Shown piece by piece: positions 42,840 to 51,937 of a DNA stretch of 63,946 nucleotides; positions within the stretch are counted from its first letter, which is position 1, and each line of letters opens with the position of its first letter. The notes below the pieces were generated by a model. That model did not search any database, was not told the DNA's origin, and saw nothing but the letters and a program-made list of their open reading frames with translations. Origin of the DNA: Bacillus sp. V3B (lineage in GTDB: Bacteria; Bacillota; Bacilli; Bacillales; Cytobacillaceae). The position numbers and the translations under genes were made by a program. Where the stretch lies: positions 1-63,946 of the forward strand of contig NZ_JAETXM010000019.1 of the NCBI RefSeq assembly GCF_024494465.1, read 5' to 3'.

Positions 42840-44351
42840 ATGGAAAGTCGTCCACAGTGGGGATCGCGAGCAGGATTTATTTTGGCAGCTGCCGGTTCTG
42901 CAATTGGATTAGGTAATATTTGGAGATTCCCGGCTACAGCTTATGAAAATGGAGGCGGGGCATTCTTCTTACCATATTTATTTGCCCTTTTGACTGCAGG
43001 AATTCCTCTTTTAATTATGGAGTTTACCATTGGTCATAAGTATAGGGGGTCTTCTCCATTATCATTCGCTAGAATAAGCAGAAAAGCGGAGTGGATCGGA
43101 TGGTGGCAAGTAGGGATTTCGTTCGTCATCTCTGTTTATTATGCAGCTATTATCGCTTGGGCAATGTCTTACTCAATCTTTGCCTTTAACTTAAAATGGG
43201 GAGATGATACGGAAGGATTCTTGTTTGGTGAATATTTGAAACTAGCAGAAACACCAGGTCAATTCGGCAGTTTAGTGCCAGGAGTTTTTATTCCTCTTAT
43301 TATCGTTTGGGTGATTACATTAGGAGTTCTATTTAAAGGTGTTAAAAAAGGAATTGAGATTGCGAATAAAATCTTTTTACCTACACTTTTCGTATTATTT
43401 TTAATTATTGTTATTCGCGCCGTAACATTAGATGGAGCAGCTACCGGTCTAAACGCATTTTTCAAGCCTAATTGGGATGTGATTATGGACGGTAAAGTAT
43501 GGGTTGCTGCCTATGGACAAATATTCTTTAGTTTATCGATTGCATTTGCGATTATGGTGACTTACTCAAGTTATCTTCCAAAGAAATCCGATATTACAAA
43601 CAATGCTTTTATAACAGGTTTTACAAACTCTGGATTCGAACTTCTAGCTGGTATTGGTGTATTCAGTATTCTTGGATTTATGGCTCAGCAACAAGGTGTT
43701 GGAGTTAATGAAGTCGTTTCTGGCGGTGTGGGATTGGCTTTCGTTGTATTCCCGCAAATTATTAATCAGTTCCCAGCCTTTAATGAATTTTTTGGATTCT
43801 TATTCTTCGGATCATTAGTTTTAGCAGGGTTATCATCACTTATTTCGATTGTAGAAACGTTCGTTGCCGCGGTCCAGGATAAATTCAATGTGTCCCGTAC
43901 TAAATCTGTTTTAGTTGGCGGCGGGTTAGCAGCTATTATTTCTATTATGTTTGCCACACAAGGCGGACTATATTTCTTAGATGTAGCGGATTATTTCATT
44001 AACAATTTTGGTGTAGCATTAGTAGGATTATTAGAAGTTGTGGCAATTGCATGGTTTGCGAAAGAACTTAAAAACCTTCAGCAGCATGCAGACTCTGTTT
44101 CAGATATGAAGCTTGGAGTATGGTGGAGAATCTGTTTAAGTGTGATTACTCCAATTGTTCTTGGATATATGATGTTCGATAATATTAGAACCAACATCGC
44201 TGAAAACTATGGCGCATACGAAACATGGTTTGTTACTGCTTATGGATGGGTTGTCGCTATTGGCGTTATTATACTGGGAGTTATTTTCTCATTTGTAAAG
44301 TGGAACAGATCCGATCTTGAGTTAAAGGATAGCAAGGAGGTCTCTAAATAA
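42840..44351 (+). CDS. metP: Neurotransmitter:sodium symporter family transporter (MetP-like)
   Basis: This 503-residue NSS transporter has about 12 membrane helices. The sodium/substrate-binding first helix reads AGFILAAAGSAIGLGNIWRF, and EFTIGHKYRG and AYGQIFFSLS are also typical. The tiny gene starting on its stop codon encodes a MetS-type subunit; in Corynebacterium MetP and MetS together import methionine and alanine with sodium. Substrate is inferred from that pairing. Confidence 0.88.
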   Translation: MESRPQWGSRAGFILAAAGSAIGLGNIWRFPATAYENGGGAFFLPYLFALLTAGIPLLIMEFTIGHKYRGSSPLSFARISRKAEWIGWWQVGISFVISVYYAAIIAWAMSYSIFAFNLKWGDDTEGFLFGEYLKLAETPGQFGSLVPGVFIPLIIVWVITLGVLFKGVKKGIEIANKIFLPTLFVLFLIIVIRAVTLDGAATGLNAFFKPNWDVIMDGKVWVAAYGQIFFSLSIAFAIMVTYSSYLPKKSDITNNAFITGFTNSGFELLAGIGVFSILGFMAQQQGVGVNEVVSGGVGLAFVVFPQIINQFPAFNEFFGFLFFGSLVLAGLSSLISIVETFVAAVQDKFNVSRTKSVLVGGGLAAIISIMFATQGGLYFLDVADYFINNFGVALVGLLEVVAIAWFAKELKNLQQHADSVSDMKLGVWWRICLSVITPIVLGYMMFDNIRTNIAENYGAYETWFVTAYGWVVAIGVIILGVIFSFVKWNRSDLELKDSKEVSK

Positions 44352-44455
44352 TGGACGGAAGCGCTCTAACTATGATGATTATTGGAATGGTGGTTATTTG
44401 GGGTGGCCTTGCTGCAAGTATCGCAAATGCTATATCGAAAGCTAAACAAAAATAA
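44351..44455 (+). CDS. metS: Small subunit of a MetPS-type transporter
   Basis: This 34-residue single-helix protein starts MDGSALTMMIIGMVVIW and ends KAKQK. Its ATG overlaps the last base of the metP stop (TAATG), so translation is coupled. Small MetS-like subunits of this form accompany NSS transporters in many Firmicutes. Confidence 0.85.
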   Translation: MDGSALTMMIIGMVVIWGGLAASIANAISKAKQK

Positions 44456-44530
44456 TAGAAAATAAAGTCGTCACGGTTAAAATAAAGTGTACCCTTTGTA
44501 AAGGACATTAAAAAAAGCCTAGGCAGCTTT

Positions 44531-44570
44531 AAAAAGATGATCTCTGTATTGAACAGGGATCATCTTTTTT
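44531..44570 (+). terminator. Strong terminator after metPS
   Basis: AAAAAGATGATCTCTGT and ACAGGGATCATCTTTTT form a 17-base stem with one wobble around ATTGA. Confidence 0.88.
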
Positions 44571-45335
44571 CAATTCCACTGGTATCTGTAGTGATTGTAA
44601 TAGATCATAATTAAAATGAAGAGGCTCTAAAAACCGAAGTCTTTATTACTTCTAAAGAAAAATACAGGTACTTGAGCCTTTCCATACTTTACGAAAACAC
44701 AAGCTTTTCGTATTTCAGACTTACAGTTGTTCCAGGTAAGATTTGCGAATGAAGAGCTCTGGCACGCCTTAGAAAAACAGTCAAAAGCATGCAAGAAATC
44801 AAACAATCCCTACTCGCCATTTCTCACCCCATAAACGAACGTATATTTTATAATTAAAATATAGAATATTCCCTCTTGTCTCTCAAAAAAAGTCTCTTGA
44901 AAACAAAAAAAGAAATAGAATTTATCCTCCGATTGGAATAAGAGACCGCCCTCCCTCCACTGCTTTGTTGTAAATAAGGTTATTTACTGCCTTTATAGCG
45001 GTTCTGAAGGAATTGAATTTAGTTGTTTCAAATAATCTGAGGTCGATATAAAATAAAGTCCAATGATATGAGCATTTGCTTTAAGAAGAATGAATATTTT
45101 TACTATTTCCACTTATCTGTATATATCTATCCGCGCATATTTGGCAATACATGAGCATTTCTATCGATCTTCTAGTGTAAGCGGACCTAAAAGGCTTACA
45201 ACATGCTTCATCCCAAAATATGAATACATATTCGATTTTACTGACAATTGTATTTATAATATTATATTAATATATCTTCTAAAAATTGGTAATGAGAGGT
45301 TTAAGACTTACTAAGCGACTTGGATACAAGATTGA
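44571..45335. other. Decayed region without an intact gene
   Basis: No gene is supported. On the minus strand, 44930-45090 carries a short reading stretch (ending GRSLIPIGG in one frame and NSIPSEPL in another) that looks like decayed coding DNA I cannot assign. Base composition and scattered stops suggest pseudogene debris. Confidence 0.35.
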
Positions 45336-45515
45336 ACGATTTTCTACTGGGCATGGAGGATTGCTTGGGCACCATTTGCAGGTACCTTTATCGCTCGAGT
45401 TTCTAAAGGAAGAACGGTTCGGGAGTTTACCATTGCAGTTCTCATGATACCTATGATTGTCTGTGCTTTTTGGTTTAGTGTATTTGGAGGAGCGCCATCT
45501 ATTTTGACTTCTTCA
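45336..45515 (+). pseudogene. Fragment of a BCCT-family (betaine/choline/carnitine) transporter
   Basis: The plus strand encodes [20 protein letters not shown] then [18 protein letters not shown] and [11 protein letters not shown]. This is the conserved WAWWxAWAPFVG-FIARISRGRTIREF core of OpuD/BetT-type transporters. Both flanks lack the rest of the roughly 500-residue protein, and no start is nearby, so this is an internal remnant. Confidence 0.8.
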
Positions 45516-45639
45516 AGGGTGCTAAAATTCAATATTATTCAAATAGAAGCAGCTTCCTTTAAGGCAAGCTGTCTTATAAGGAATGTAGTCCCTTATTGAT
45601 GTTAAAGGCTATTGAAGAATAAAAAAATCGGAAGTGCGC

Positions 45640-45683
45640 CATAGGTTAACTGAGTATAGTTCACCGTACTTAGTTAACCTGTG
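45640..45683. repeat. Long imperfect palindrome
   Basis: CATAGGTTAACTGAGTA (45640-45656) and TACTTAGTTAACCTGTG (45667-45683) pair over 17 positions with two mismatches. It lies between the BCCT fragment and the minus-strand membrane protein and is not followed by a T-tract on the plus strand. Confidence 0.7.
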
Positions 45684-45696
45684 GTATTCATTTTCT

Positions 45697-45739
45697 AAAA
45701 AAGCATCAAAGAACAATTCAATGTCTTTGATACTTTTTT
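45697..45739 (-). terminator. Bidirectional terminator after the duplicated membrane protein gene
   Basis: AAAAAAGCATCAAAGA and TCTTTGATACTTTTTT form a stem flanked by A and T runs 57 bases after the minus-strand gene ends. Confidence 0.75.
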
Positions 45740-45795
45740 CTTGTATGTTGGAGAATGGATATATATTTTGTTTTTCAAGTAGTACTTATCTATGA

Positions 45796-46653
45796 TTAAT
45801 AGACTAACGTTAAAATCGTATGAATATCAGCTTTTGCCGATTTAGATTTAGGATTACGAATTAATCTGAGCCATATTCTTGATATTGTTCTATTCTTTTC
45901 TTTTTTACTATCGACTATGAATGTAATTGGTTTATTTTTCAATGCAGTGTTCTTTATAAGGAGATTCGCCTTCTCTATCAAATGGGGAATATTTACTTTA
46001 CGATCATAATTGTAAAGTTTAACAACATCTAAATGATCACTAAAGGATAAATTATCATTATCTTTTATACGCATATCTACTACTATACCATTTTTAATTT
46101 GAAATTCTTTATTAAAATAACTTTCATCTATTATGCAGATTGGTAAACTCTTTTTTACTATCTTCAGAGGTAATATACCACCTGTTTTTCTTATAGTTAA
46201 GCTTAGATTTTGAGTATAACGAAATGCATATCCTGTCCACTCTATGAATAATGTGAGTAACAAGCTTGTTACTGGAATGAGTATAAAAGGTTTTAAAATA
46301 AAATCCACTGGGTTAAAACTTATATTCCATAAATAAACATTCAAAAAATTAAAGGCAGCAAATGTCATAATAAGATTTGTGGTTAGATAAAGAATTACTG
46401 AGTATTTTATCCACTTATTTTTACTTAAACTATTAATCAAATATCTTGTCCACTCTATGAATAATGTGAGTAACAAGCTTGTTACTGGAATGAGTATAAA
46501 GGGTTTTAAAATAAAATCCACTGGATTAAAACTTATATTCCATAAATAAATATTCAAAAAATTAAAGACAGCAAATGGCATGATAAGACTTGCGATTAGA
46601 TAAAGAATTACTGAATATTTTATCCGCTTATTTTTACTTAAACTATTAACCAA
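45796..46653 (-). CDS. Membrane protein of unknown function with an internal tandem duplication
   Basis: I do not recognise this family. The N-terminal half is two near-identical 71-residue units, each starting NSLSKNK and ending EWTRYLI or EWTGYAF and each with two hydrophobic helices. The C-terminal 140 residues are soluble (LSLTIRKTGGILPLKIVKKS onwards) and show no motif I know. I prefer the TTG start at 46653 (MVNSLSKNK), nine bases after GGGAG; ATG 46662 sits on top of that ribosome site. It is followed by a terminator and preceded by an IS remnant. Confidence 0.65.
   Translation of the reverse strand: MVNSLSKNKRIKYSVILYLIASLIMPFAVFNFLNIYLWNISFNPVDFILKPFILIPVTSLLLTLFIEWTRYLINSLSKNKWIKYSVILYLTTNLIMTFAAFNFLNVYLWNISFNPVDFILKPFILIPVTSLLLTLFIEWTGYAFRYTQNLSLTIRKTGGILPLKIVKKSLPICIIDESYFNKEFQIKNGIVVDMRIKDNDNLSFSDHLDVVKLYNYDRKVNIPHLIEKANLLIKNTALKNKPITFIVDSKKEKNRTISRIWLRLIRNPKSKSAKADIHTILTLVY
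46222..46647 (-). repeat. 213-bp tandem duplication inside a gene
   Basis: Two adjacent 213-bp units (46435-46647 and 46222-46434) differ at only a small number of bases; for example, GTCCACTCTATGAATAATG recurs exactly 213 bases apart. The frame is kept. Confidence 0.92.
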
Positions 46654-46928
46654 GTTATACATCTCCCTTTTTTTGAGTATGTCCGCTCATCATTTGCTTT
46701 CATTTTAACATAAAGGAAATGATCATTTTATAAAAACTATTATTCAAATTCTTTCATGTATAGATAAGAATCTGCATTCAATTTACTTAAAAGGGTTAAT
46801 TTTGTCTAAGTGTGGTTACTAGTATCGAATAAGGTAACGGATTCATGGGATCCATTGCCTTATTAGACATTTAATAGATTAAGAGATTGTAAGAAGGATA
46901 CTCTTTCTACTTAATGATTTGGAACTTA

Positions 46929-47222
46929 CTAGGTTTTTATTCTTATATTGGTTCTCCGAGAACTGGCACTCTTATAGGCATTAATAAATTTTGATAGATT
47001 CGTATTTGATTTAGTAGTCAGTAACACATGAATATGGTCCATATCATGATTCCACTCTTTAATTGTTACATGATAATTAGAGCCAATGTTTTCGAATATC
47101 TCTGACAATCTATCAGAAAGGGGATCATCAATTACGTTTCTTCGGTATTTTACAACTAAGATAAGATGGTAATGCATTTTGAACACCGAATGATTATTTG
47201 TATCTAACCTCACTATTATCAC
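46929..47222 (-). pseudogene. Truncated IS200/IS605-type TnpA transposase
   Basis: The 97 residues include MHYHLILVVKYRRNVI, NHDMDHIHVLLTTK (with the HUH-type His-x-His) and KFINAYKSASSRR, characteristic of Y1 transposases of IS200/IS605. The C-terminal third, which bears the catalytic tyrosine, is missing, so the enzyme is dead. No tnpB gene is nearby. Confidence 0.85.
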
Positions 47223-47291
47223 GTTCCCTTTTATAATGCTAATAGATTGATAGTAATATCCTGAGTAAAGATCTATAAAAATTCCAATACT

Positions 47292-47321
47292 TTTACAATT
47301 TGCGACAAATTATACTATAAA
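47292..47321 (+). promoter_or_regulatory. Putative promoter of the zinc-ribbon/DUF4352 gene
   Basis: TTTACA (47292-47297) and TATAAA (47316-47321) are 18 bases apart, about 50 bases before the ribosome site. Confidence 0.45.
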
Positions 47322-47372
47322 ATTTTGTATGTTGTGGTATTATATACCTACAGTAATATTTTACTATTATCG

Positions 47373-47410
47373 AGGAGGTGAAATCTACCAGAAAGGTAGA
47401 TTAAACTATG
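47373..47410 (+). promoter_or_regulatory. Ribosome site separated from its start codon by a hairpin
   Basis: GAGGAGGTG (47372-47380) is a near-perfect ribosome site but lies 27 bases from the ATG at 47408. AATCTACC (47382-47389) and GGTAGATT (47395-47402) form an 8-bp hairpin in between, which would bring the two close together. A weaker site, GAAAGG, is inside the hairpin. Confidence 0.6.
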
Positions 47411-48037
47411 GCTATGAAAAAGTGTAAAGAGTGTAATAATGAAGTAAGTTCAAAAGCAAAAAAATGCCCAAGTTGTGGAGTAGACCAAAGAAACTGGTTT
47501 ATGAAGCACAAGATTTTAAGTTTTATTGGGTTAATTGTAGTAATTGTTATTGTAAGTAACCTTGCAAGTGGTGGAGGTTCAGATACTGCATCGACTACTG
47601 CAGGTAAAGAAGAATCTGCAGATCCTATTAAAGTAGGAGATATAATCACAACTGATAAATTCGAGATTACTGTGGTAGGTGTTGAAGAACGTACAGAGGT
47701 GGGCGGAGAGTTCTTTAGTTCACAGCCTGCTGAAGGCGGAAAGTATGTTGTTGTTCAATGGAAGTATAAAAATATTTCAGATAAACCTATTGGTACATTT
47801 TCACAACCAACTCTTAAGTTAGTTGATGGTGATGGAAATAAGTATGATTCTGATCTAGATGCTTCATCTTCTTACGCAACTGAGATAGACTTGAATTCAA
47901 AAGTTCTTAGTGACTTAAATCCTGGGATCTCTGTAACGGATGCTGAGGTATTCGAAGTTTCATCAGAATTATTTGATGCAGCAAGCTGGAAAGTATTTAT
48001 TGATAGTGATGCAGATGTAAAAGTTGACTTAAACTAA
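47408..48037 (+). CDS. Zinc-ribbon, membrane-anchored DUF4352 protein
   Basis: The N-terminus has a double CxxC zinc ribbon (CKECNNEVSSKAKKCPSCG). One transmembrane helix follows at about residues 36-53, then a Gly/Ser/Thr linker and a C-terminal DUF4352 beta-sandwich (VGDIITTDKFEITVVGVEER). The topology suggests an extracytoplasmic sandwich domain with a cytoplasmic ribbon. Function unknown. An ATG two codons downstream could also be the start. Confidence 0.75.
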   Translation: MAMKKCKECNNEVSSKAKKCPSCGVDQRNWFMKHKILSFIGLIVVIVIVSNLASGGGSDTASTTAGKEESADPIKVGDIITTDKFEITVVGVEERTEVGGEFFSSQPAEGGKYVVVQWKYKNISDKPIGTFSQPTLKLVDGDGNKYDSDLDASSSYATEIDLNSKVLSDLNPGISVTDAEVFEVSSELFDAASWKVFIDSDADVKVDLN

Positions 48038-48044
48038 TAGTATT

Positions 48045-48096
48045 TAAAAAGAGCTACTTATCATTGGAATTACCAATTGACGGGTAGCCTTTTTTG
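48045..48096 (+). terminator. Terminator after the DUF4352 gene
   Basis: An outer GCTAC/GTAGC stem encloses an inner TTGG/CCAA stem and runs into TTTTTT. Confidence 0.65.
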
Positions 48097-48152
48097 TAAA
48101 AACCTTTATAGTAGTAGTAGAAAGATCAGGAATAAATGGGGGAAATAAAATA

Positions 48153-48494
48153 ATGTCTAATTTGCCAAATTGCCCAAAATGTAATTCAGAATACACTTAC
48201 GAGGATGGAAGCCTTTTGGTTTGTCCAGAATGTGCTCATGAGTGGACGTTAGAATCAGAAACTGAAAATAGTGAAGAGAAAAAGACTATCAAAGATGCTA
48301 ATGGAAATGTCTTAAATGATGGTGATACTGTAACAGTCATCAAAGATCTTAAAGTAAAAGGAAGTTCATCCTCCTTAAAACAAGGCACAAAAGTAAAAAA
48401 TATACGTTTAGTTGATGGAGATCATGATATTGATTGCAAAATTGATGGTTTTGGTGCGATGAAATTAAAGTCTGAATTTGTTAAGAAGATATAA
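48153..48494 (+). CDS. PhnA/YjdM-family zinc-ribbon protein
   Basis: The 113 residues start with a zinc ribbon ([21 protein letters not shown]) and continue with the PhnA beta-barrel ([35 protein letters not shown]). E. coli YjdM (PhnA) is the prototype; despite its name it is not required for phosphonate use and its role is unclear. It follows the DUF4352 gene but is separated by a terminator. Confidence 0.88.
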   Translation: MSNLPNCPKCNSEYTYEDGSLLVCPECAHEWTLESETENSEEKKTIKDANGNVLNDGDTVTVIKDLKVKGSSSSLKQGTKVKNIRLVDGDHDIDCKIDGFGAMKLKSEFVKKI

Positions 48495-48588
48495 ATACTG
48501 TTTTAAATGAGGTTTTAAATAAAAAACGAATCATTTTTCATGATTCCTTTTCGGTGAGGAAAATGAAGAAAGTTGATGTTTATAGAGA

Positions 48589-48629
48589 GAATCGGCTTTC
48601 TGATTAAATGTCAATCAGAAAGCCGATTC
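48589..48629. terminator. Perfect 17-bp palindrome between convergent genes
   Basis: GAATCGGCTTTCTGATT (48589-48605) and its exact complement (48613-48629) enclose a 7-base loop. It lies 12 bases after the minus-strand rluF stop. T-tracts are weak on both strands, but position suggests a shared terminator. Confidence 0.65.
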
Positions 48630-48640
48630 CAGGTTGGAAC

Positions 48641-49357
48641 TTAATATTCTTCTGGCTCATAGTCTAGATCTTTAAATAATTGAGTGCGTTCTTTCTTTGT
48701 TAAGTCCCTCCACTGTCCAAGGGGAAGGTTACCTAAATGAATATTCATGATGCGAGTTCGCTGAAGTCGGTAAACTTCATATCCTAACGCCTCACACATG
48801 CGCCGAATTTGGCGATTTAAACCTTGTGTTAAAATAATTTGAAAATCAAATTTGGATAACTGTCTGACTTCACAAGGAAGTGTGACGGTATCTAATATTT
48901 TTACCCCTTCTGACATCCTCTTCAAGAATTCAGGAGTAATCGGCTTATCCACCGACACAATATATTCCTTTTCATGCTTATTTTCGGCACGAAGTATTCT
49001 ATTTACAATATCTCCATCATTGGTAAGGAGGATTAAACCATCTGAATCTTTGTCAAGTCGCCCAATATTATGAATTCGAAGTGGATGATTGACTAAGTCA
49101 ATAATATTTCCTTTTACACGTTTTTCCGTTGTACTTGTAATGCCTACAGGTTTATTTAAGGCGATGTAGACATGGTTTCTAGCAATCCTGATGGGGTTAC
49201 CATTTACTCGAACCTCATCCCCTGGCTCAACTTGGCTTCCTATTTTTGCAATGGAACCATTTATCGTTACTTTGCCTTCAGTTATTAATTTGTCTGCCCC
49301 CCGCCTAGAGGCTTGTCCAGTCTCACTTATAAATTTATTAATTCGCAAGTTAACCAT
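48641..49357 (-). CDS. rluF: RluF-type rRNA pseudouridine synthase
   Basis: The 238 residues have an N-terminal S4 domain ([20 protein letters not shown]) and the RsuA/RluB/E/F catalytic motif [17 protein letters not shown] with the essential Asp. [17 protein letters not shown] matches RluF, which makes pseudouridine 2604 in E. coli 23S rRNA. Exact target in this organism is not certain. Confidence 0.85.
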   Translation of the reverse strand: MVNLRINKFISETGQASRRGADKLITEGKVTINGSIAKIGSQVEPGDEVRVNGNPIRIARNHVYIALNKPVGITSTTEKRVKGNIIDLVNHPLRIHNIGRLDKDSDGLILLTNDGDIVNRILRAENKHEKEYIVSVDKPITPEFLKRMSEGVKILDTVTLPCEVRQLSKFDFQIILTQGLNRQIRRMCEALGYEVYRLQRTRIMNIHLGNLPLGQWRDLTKKERTQLFKDLDYEPEEY

Positions 49358-49603
49358 CCTTTGATAGAGAATTATCTTTTAAGAATAACGAACAGCCCTC
49401 CCTTTTACAAGGATTTATTAAAAGCTTGTTTAATTTAGATCTGGAAGGAAGAAAGCTCATACGATTAAGTGGATAGCTTAGGAGTATCCATTATTTAGTC
49501 CGTTATTGTATTCATTTAAATGTATATGTTGGAAGACAAGGGAGTATTTTTTACTTAGATAGTCTCTTCTCTATTTTAGACACAATAGGTATTTTTTATA
49601 AAT

Positions 49604-49731
49604 GGCTATGTTAACGATTAATATTGAAAATTTTCCTTGGTGTATGCGGTCATATGTTTTATTCGATGGAATAACCTAAGACGCGTATACGAAAGGCATT
49701 TAAAACATCAACAATATTGTTTAACAAAGCC
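49604..49731 (-). repeat. B-type MITE-like repeat, copy 1
   Basis: The ends are GGCTATGTTAACGATTAATA and TATTGTTTAACAAAGCC, imperfect inverted repeats of each other. The 128-base interior matches the copy at 59039-59168 in opposite orientation (for example ATATGTTTTATTCGATGGAA here against TTCTATGAAATAAAACACAT there). No open frame is present, so it would be mobilised by another element's transposase, if at all. Confidence 0.7.
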
Positions 49732-49738
49732 TTATAAA

Positions 49739-49885
49739 TATATAAGTCCAGTTTAATTTTCCGACATAGTATAGAAATGGTCGGCCAACCTCCTTTCACT
49801 TCGCTGTTATTACTACGTACATAAAGGCTTGCTCAAGCAGATTGACCAACTGTTTCTTAGGTCGATTTAATAAGTTGGATGTAGA
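49739..49885 (-). repeat. A-type repeat, copy 1
   Basis: Outer arms TATAAGTCCA and TAAGTTGGAT are imperfect inverted repeats. The core contains GCCAACCTCCTTTCACT and CGTACATAAAGGCTTG, whose complements occur in copy 2 (59373-59521). On the minus strand it carries GTGAAAGGAGGT, a strong ribosome site, but the following codon is ATT where copy 2 has ATG. Confidence 0.7.
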
Positions 49886-50076
49886 GAGAAATTAGAAAAA
49901 TTACGGTCTATAATAGTATATTACTATATTAAAATGGATTATTTCCCGTATGCTCTCCTCTTTTTTATCTATTATAATAATGGAAAATCTTACTCATTAT
50001 CGTACATAAGAGAAGGATTAGATAAAAGATGATAAAATAAGAATAATAAAGAAATAAATTGAGTATAAAAGGGAGA

Positions 50077-51603
50077 ATGAATGTGAATATAAATGTACAT
50101 CATCCACCTGATTATTCAGCCGTTCCACAGGATAATTTGATCTTAGAACATTATGGGATAAATGAACTAAACTTTGAATCTATTAAAAAGTATCGAGAAA
50201 AATTTGCTGCTAGTAAACCAGGCCACCCTTGGAACGGACTGGAAATAAAGGAGTTTTTATATAAAATTGGTGCATGGGGAAAGGTTCGCAATACGAATAA
50301 GGAAGGCTTAACCCTTGCTGGCTTACTGATGTTTAGTGAGGAAAGGATCATTACAGAGGTATTGCCACAGTATTTTCTTGAATATCGAGAAAGCTTAGAT
50401 GAAACCCTAGATGAGGCTTGGTCTAGACGGTTTACTTCACAGGATGGAACTTGGTCAGGGAATATATTTGATTTTTATTTTAAAACAAGTGCTGATTTAG
50501 TTGCTGATTTTAATACTTTATATAAAGGTAATCATTTGACTCAATCTGATGAGATGGCTGCTATATCTTGCCTACATGAATCATTCATAAATTCCCTAGT
50601 ACACTCTGATTACTATGGAGAAGGCGGCATTGTTATTGAAAAAGAAAAGACGTTATTTCGCTTTTCAAACCCTGGCCTTTTTCGTATATCAGTAGAACAA
50701 GCACTAGAAGGCAATATAAGTAACCTTCGTAACCCTACCCTCTTTAAAATGTTTATTTTAATTGGGCTTTGTAAAAGGACGGGTTCTGGATTAAAAGGGA
50801 TTGAAACAACCTGGAAACACTCTGGGGATGATACTTTTGATTTAATCCAAGATTCAGAGTTAGAACGTACGGTTCTCACGTTACATGTAAACCTAGGTTT
50901 AGTGGAAGAAGAAGAACCGTTAGCTGAGATAGCGGAAAGTGATCCTTGTTTATTTCCCGAAGAAGAGGAGCTGTTAATGGCAGATTTTGACGACTTGGAG
51001 GACTCCTACAATAAGGAAACGGACTCCTATAATAGTGAAATAAACTCCATTAATAAAGAAGTAGGCTCCTATAATAATAGAGAAAACTCCTATAATAAGG
51101 ACATAAACTCCTATAATAGCGAGGTTAACTCCATTAATAATGGTGTAAACTCCTATAATAAGGGAGCGAACTCCTATAATAACGAAGACCTTTCTTTAGA
51201 TCGTTTTGATCATGATGCTAACTCCTATAATAGTGAATTGCTTGCAACAAATGAAGAAAAAACAGATATAGTGGTTGGTGCTTCGACAAATGTGGAAAAC
51301 GAGGAAGAGGTACATTTATCTTCTCCAACAGAAATAGAAGAAAAGTTATGGGAAATATCAGAGCTTGCCAGAAAGAAAAAACGTTTATCACCGAATATAA
51401 TGGAAGAAATCATCGTAAATCTTTGTACCTATAAACCATTAATGTTAAAAGAACTGGCACACTTATTAGAGCGAACCCCTGATGGCTTAAGAAATAATTA
51501 TTTAGCTAAGCTATTAACGAAAGAGAAAGTAAGACTGAAATATCCAGATCAAATAAATCATCCGAAACAAGCTTATATAGCTGTTAAGCAGCATGTAAAA
51601 TAA
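50077..51603 (+). CDS. RecG-like/AlbA_2-type ATP-binding protein lacking its N-terminal domain
   Basis: Residues about 10-280 match the central and GHKL-like part of the family annotated as putative RecG-related transcriptional regulators (ESFINSLVHSDYYGEGGIVI, RFSNPGLFRI, GNISNLRNPTLFKMFILIGL, RTGSGLKGIE). The usual AlbA_2 domain that precedes this is absent, so the gene looks 5' truncated or domain-reduced. Next comes an Asn/Ser/Tyr heptad repeat (51001-51189) and a C-terminal winged helix (NYLAKLLTKEKVRLKYPD). Start: ATG 50077 or, with better spacing, GTG 50083. Confidence 0.75.
   Translation: MNVNINVHHPPDYSAVPQDNLILEHYGINELNFESIKKYREKFAASKPGHPWNGLEIKEFLYKIGAWGKVRNTNKEGLTLAGLLMFSEERIITEVLPQYFLEYRESLDETLDEAWSRRFTSQDGTWSGNIFDFYFKTSADLVADFNTLYKGNHLTQSDEMAAISCLHESFINSLVHSDYYGEGGIVIEKEKTLFRFSNPGLFRISVEQALEGNISNLRNPTLFKMFILIGLCKRTGSGLKGIETTWKHSGDDTFDLIQDSELERTVLTLHVNLGLVEEEEPLAEIAESDPCLFPEEEELLMADFDDLEDSYNKETDSYNSEINSINKEVGSYNNRENSYNKDINSYNSEVNSINNGVNSYNKGANSYNNEDLSLDRFDHDANSYNSELLATNEEKTDIVVGASTNVENEEEVHLSSPTEIEEKLWEISELARKKKRLSPNIMEEIIVNLCTYKPLMLKELAHLLERTPDGLRNNYLAKLLTKEKVRLKYPDQINHPKQAYIAVKQHVK
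51001..51242 (+). repeat. 21-bp minisatellite encoding an NSYNxxx heptad
   Basis: Nine consecutive 21-bp units (51001-51189) centred on AACTCCTATAATA encode D/N/G-S-Y/I-N-x-x-x, and a tenth unit occurs at 51222-51242. Units are diverged at the three variable codons. Confidence 0.95.
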
Positions 51604-51720
51604 AGTTTTTATGCAATAATAGTGAATCTCGTAAATGAAGCAATTAATGGAACGGTATGGAAGGATTCAGAAAAAATTTGCTCTTAAAGCTTTATACATG
51701 TGGATGCATATAAACACAAA

Positions 51721-51846
51721 AAAAGGGCTGTTCCATAGGGTGTCTAATATCCACCAAGTTACACTCATCTAGAATCATGCTAAATCGATAGATACTAGAT
51801 ATTGTATTGTGGTGTCTAAACACTCTTGCTCGGGACAGCCTCTTTA
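51721..51846. repeat. Palindromic repeat with GGGACAGCC ends
   Basis: GGGCTGTTCC at the left and GGGACAGCC at the right frame a partly self-complementary 126-base stretch containing GGTGTCTAA twice. Such GGCTGTCC-ended palindromes recur in Bacillus intergenic DNA. Nothing else is visible in the first part of the 51604-52375 gap. Confidence 0.5.
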
Positions 51847-51937
51847 TCTATGGGATGGACCAACAATATTCGGTAGAAGTTATATTCTAAACACTTCTCA
51901 GCTGGTGGGCTTATTCAGTTAGGGGTGACTCTTTGAG

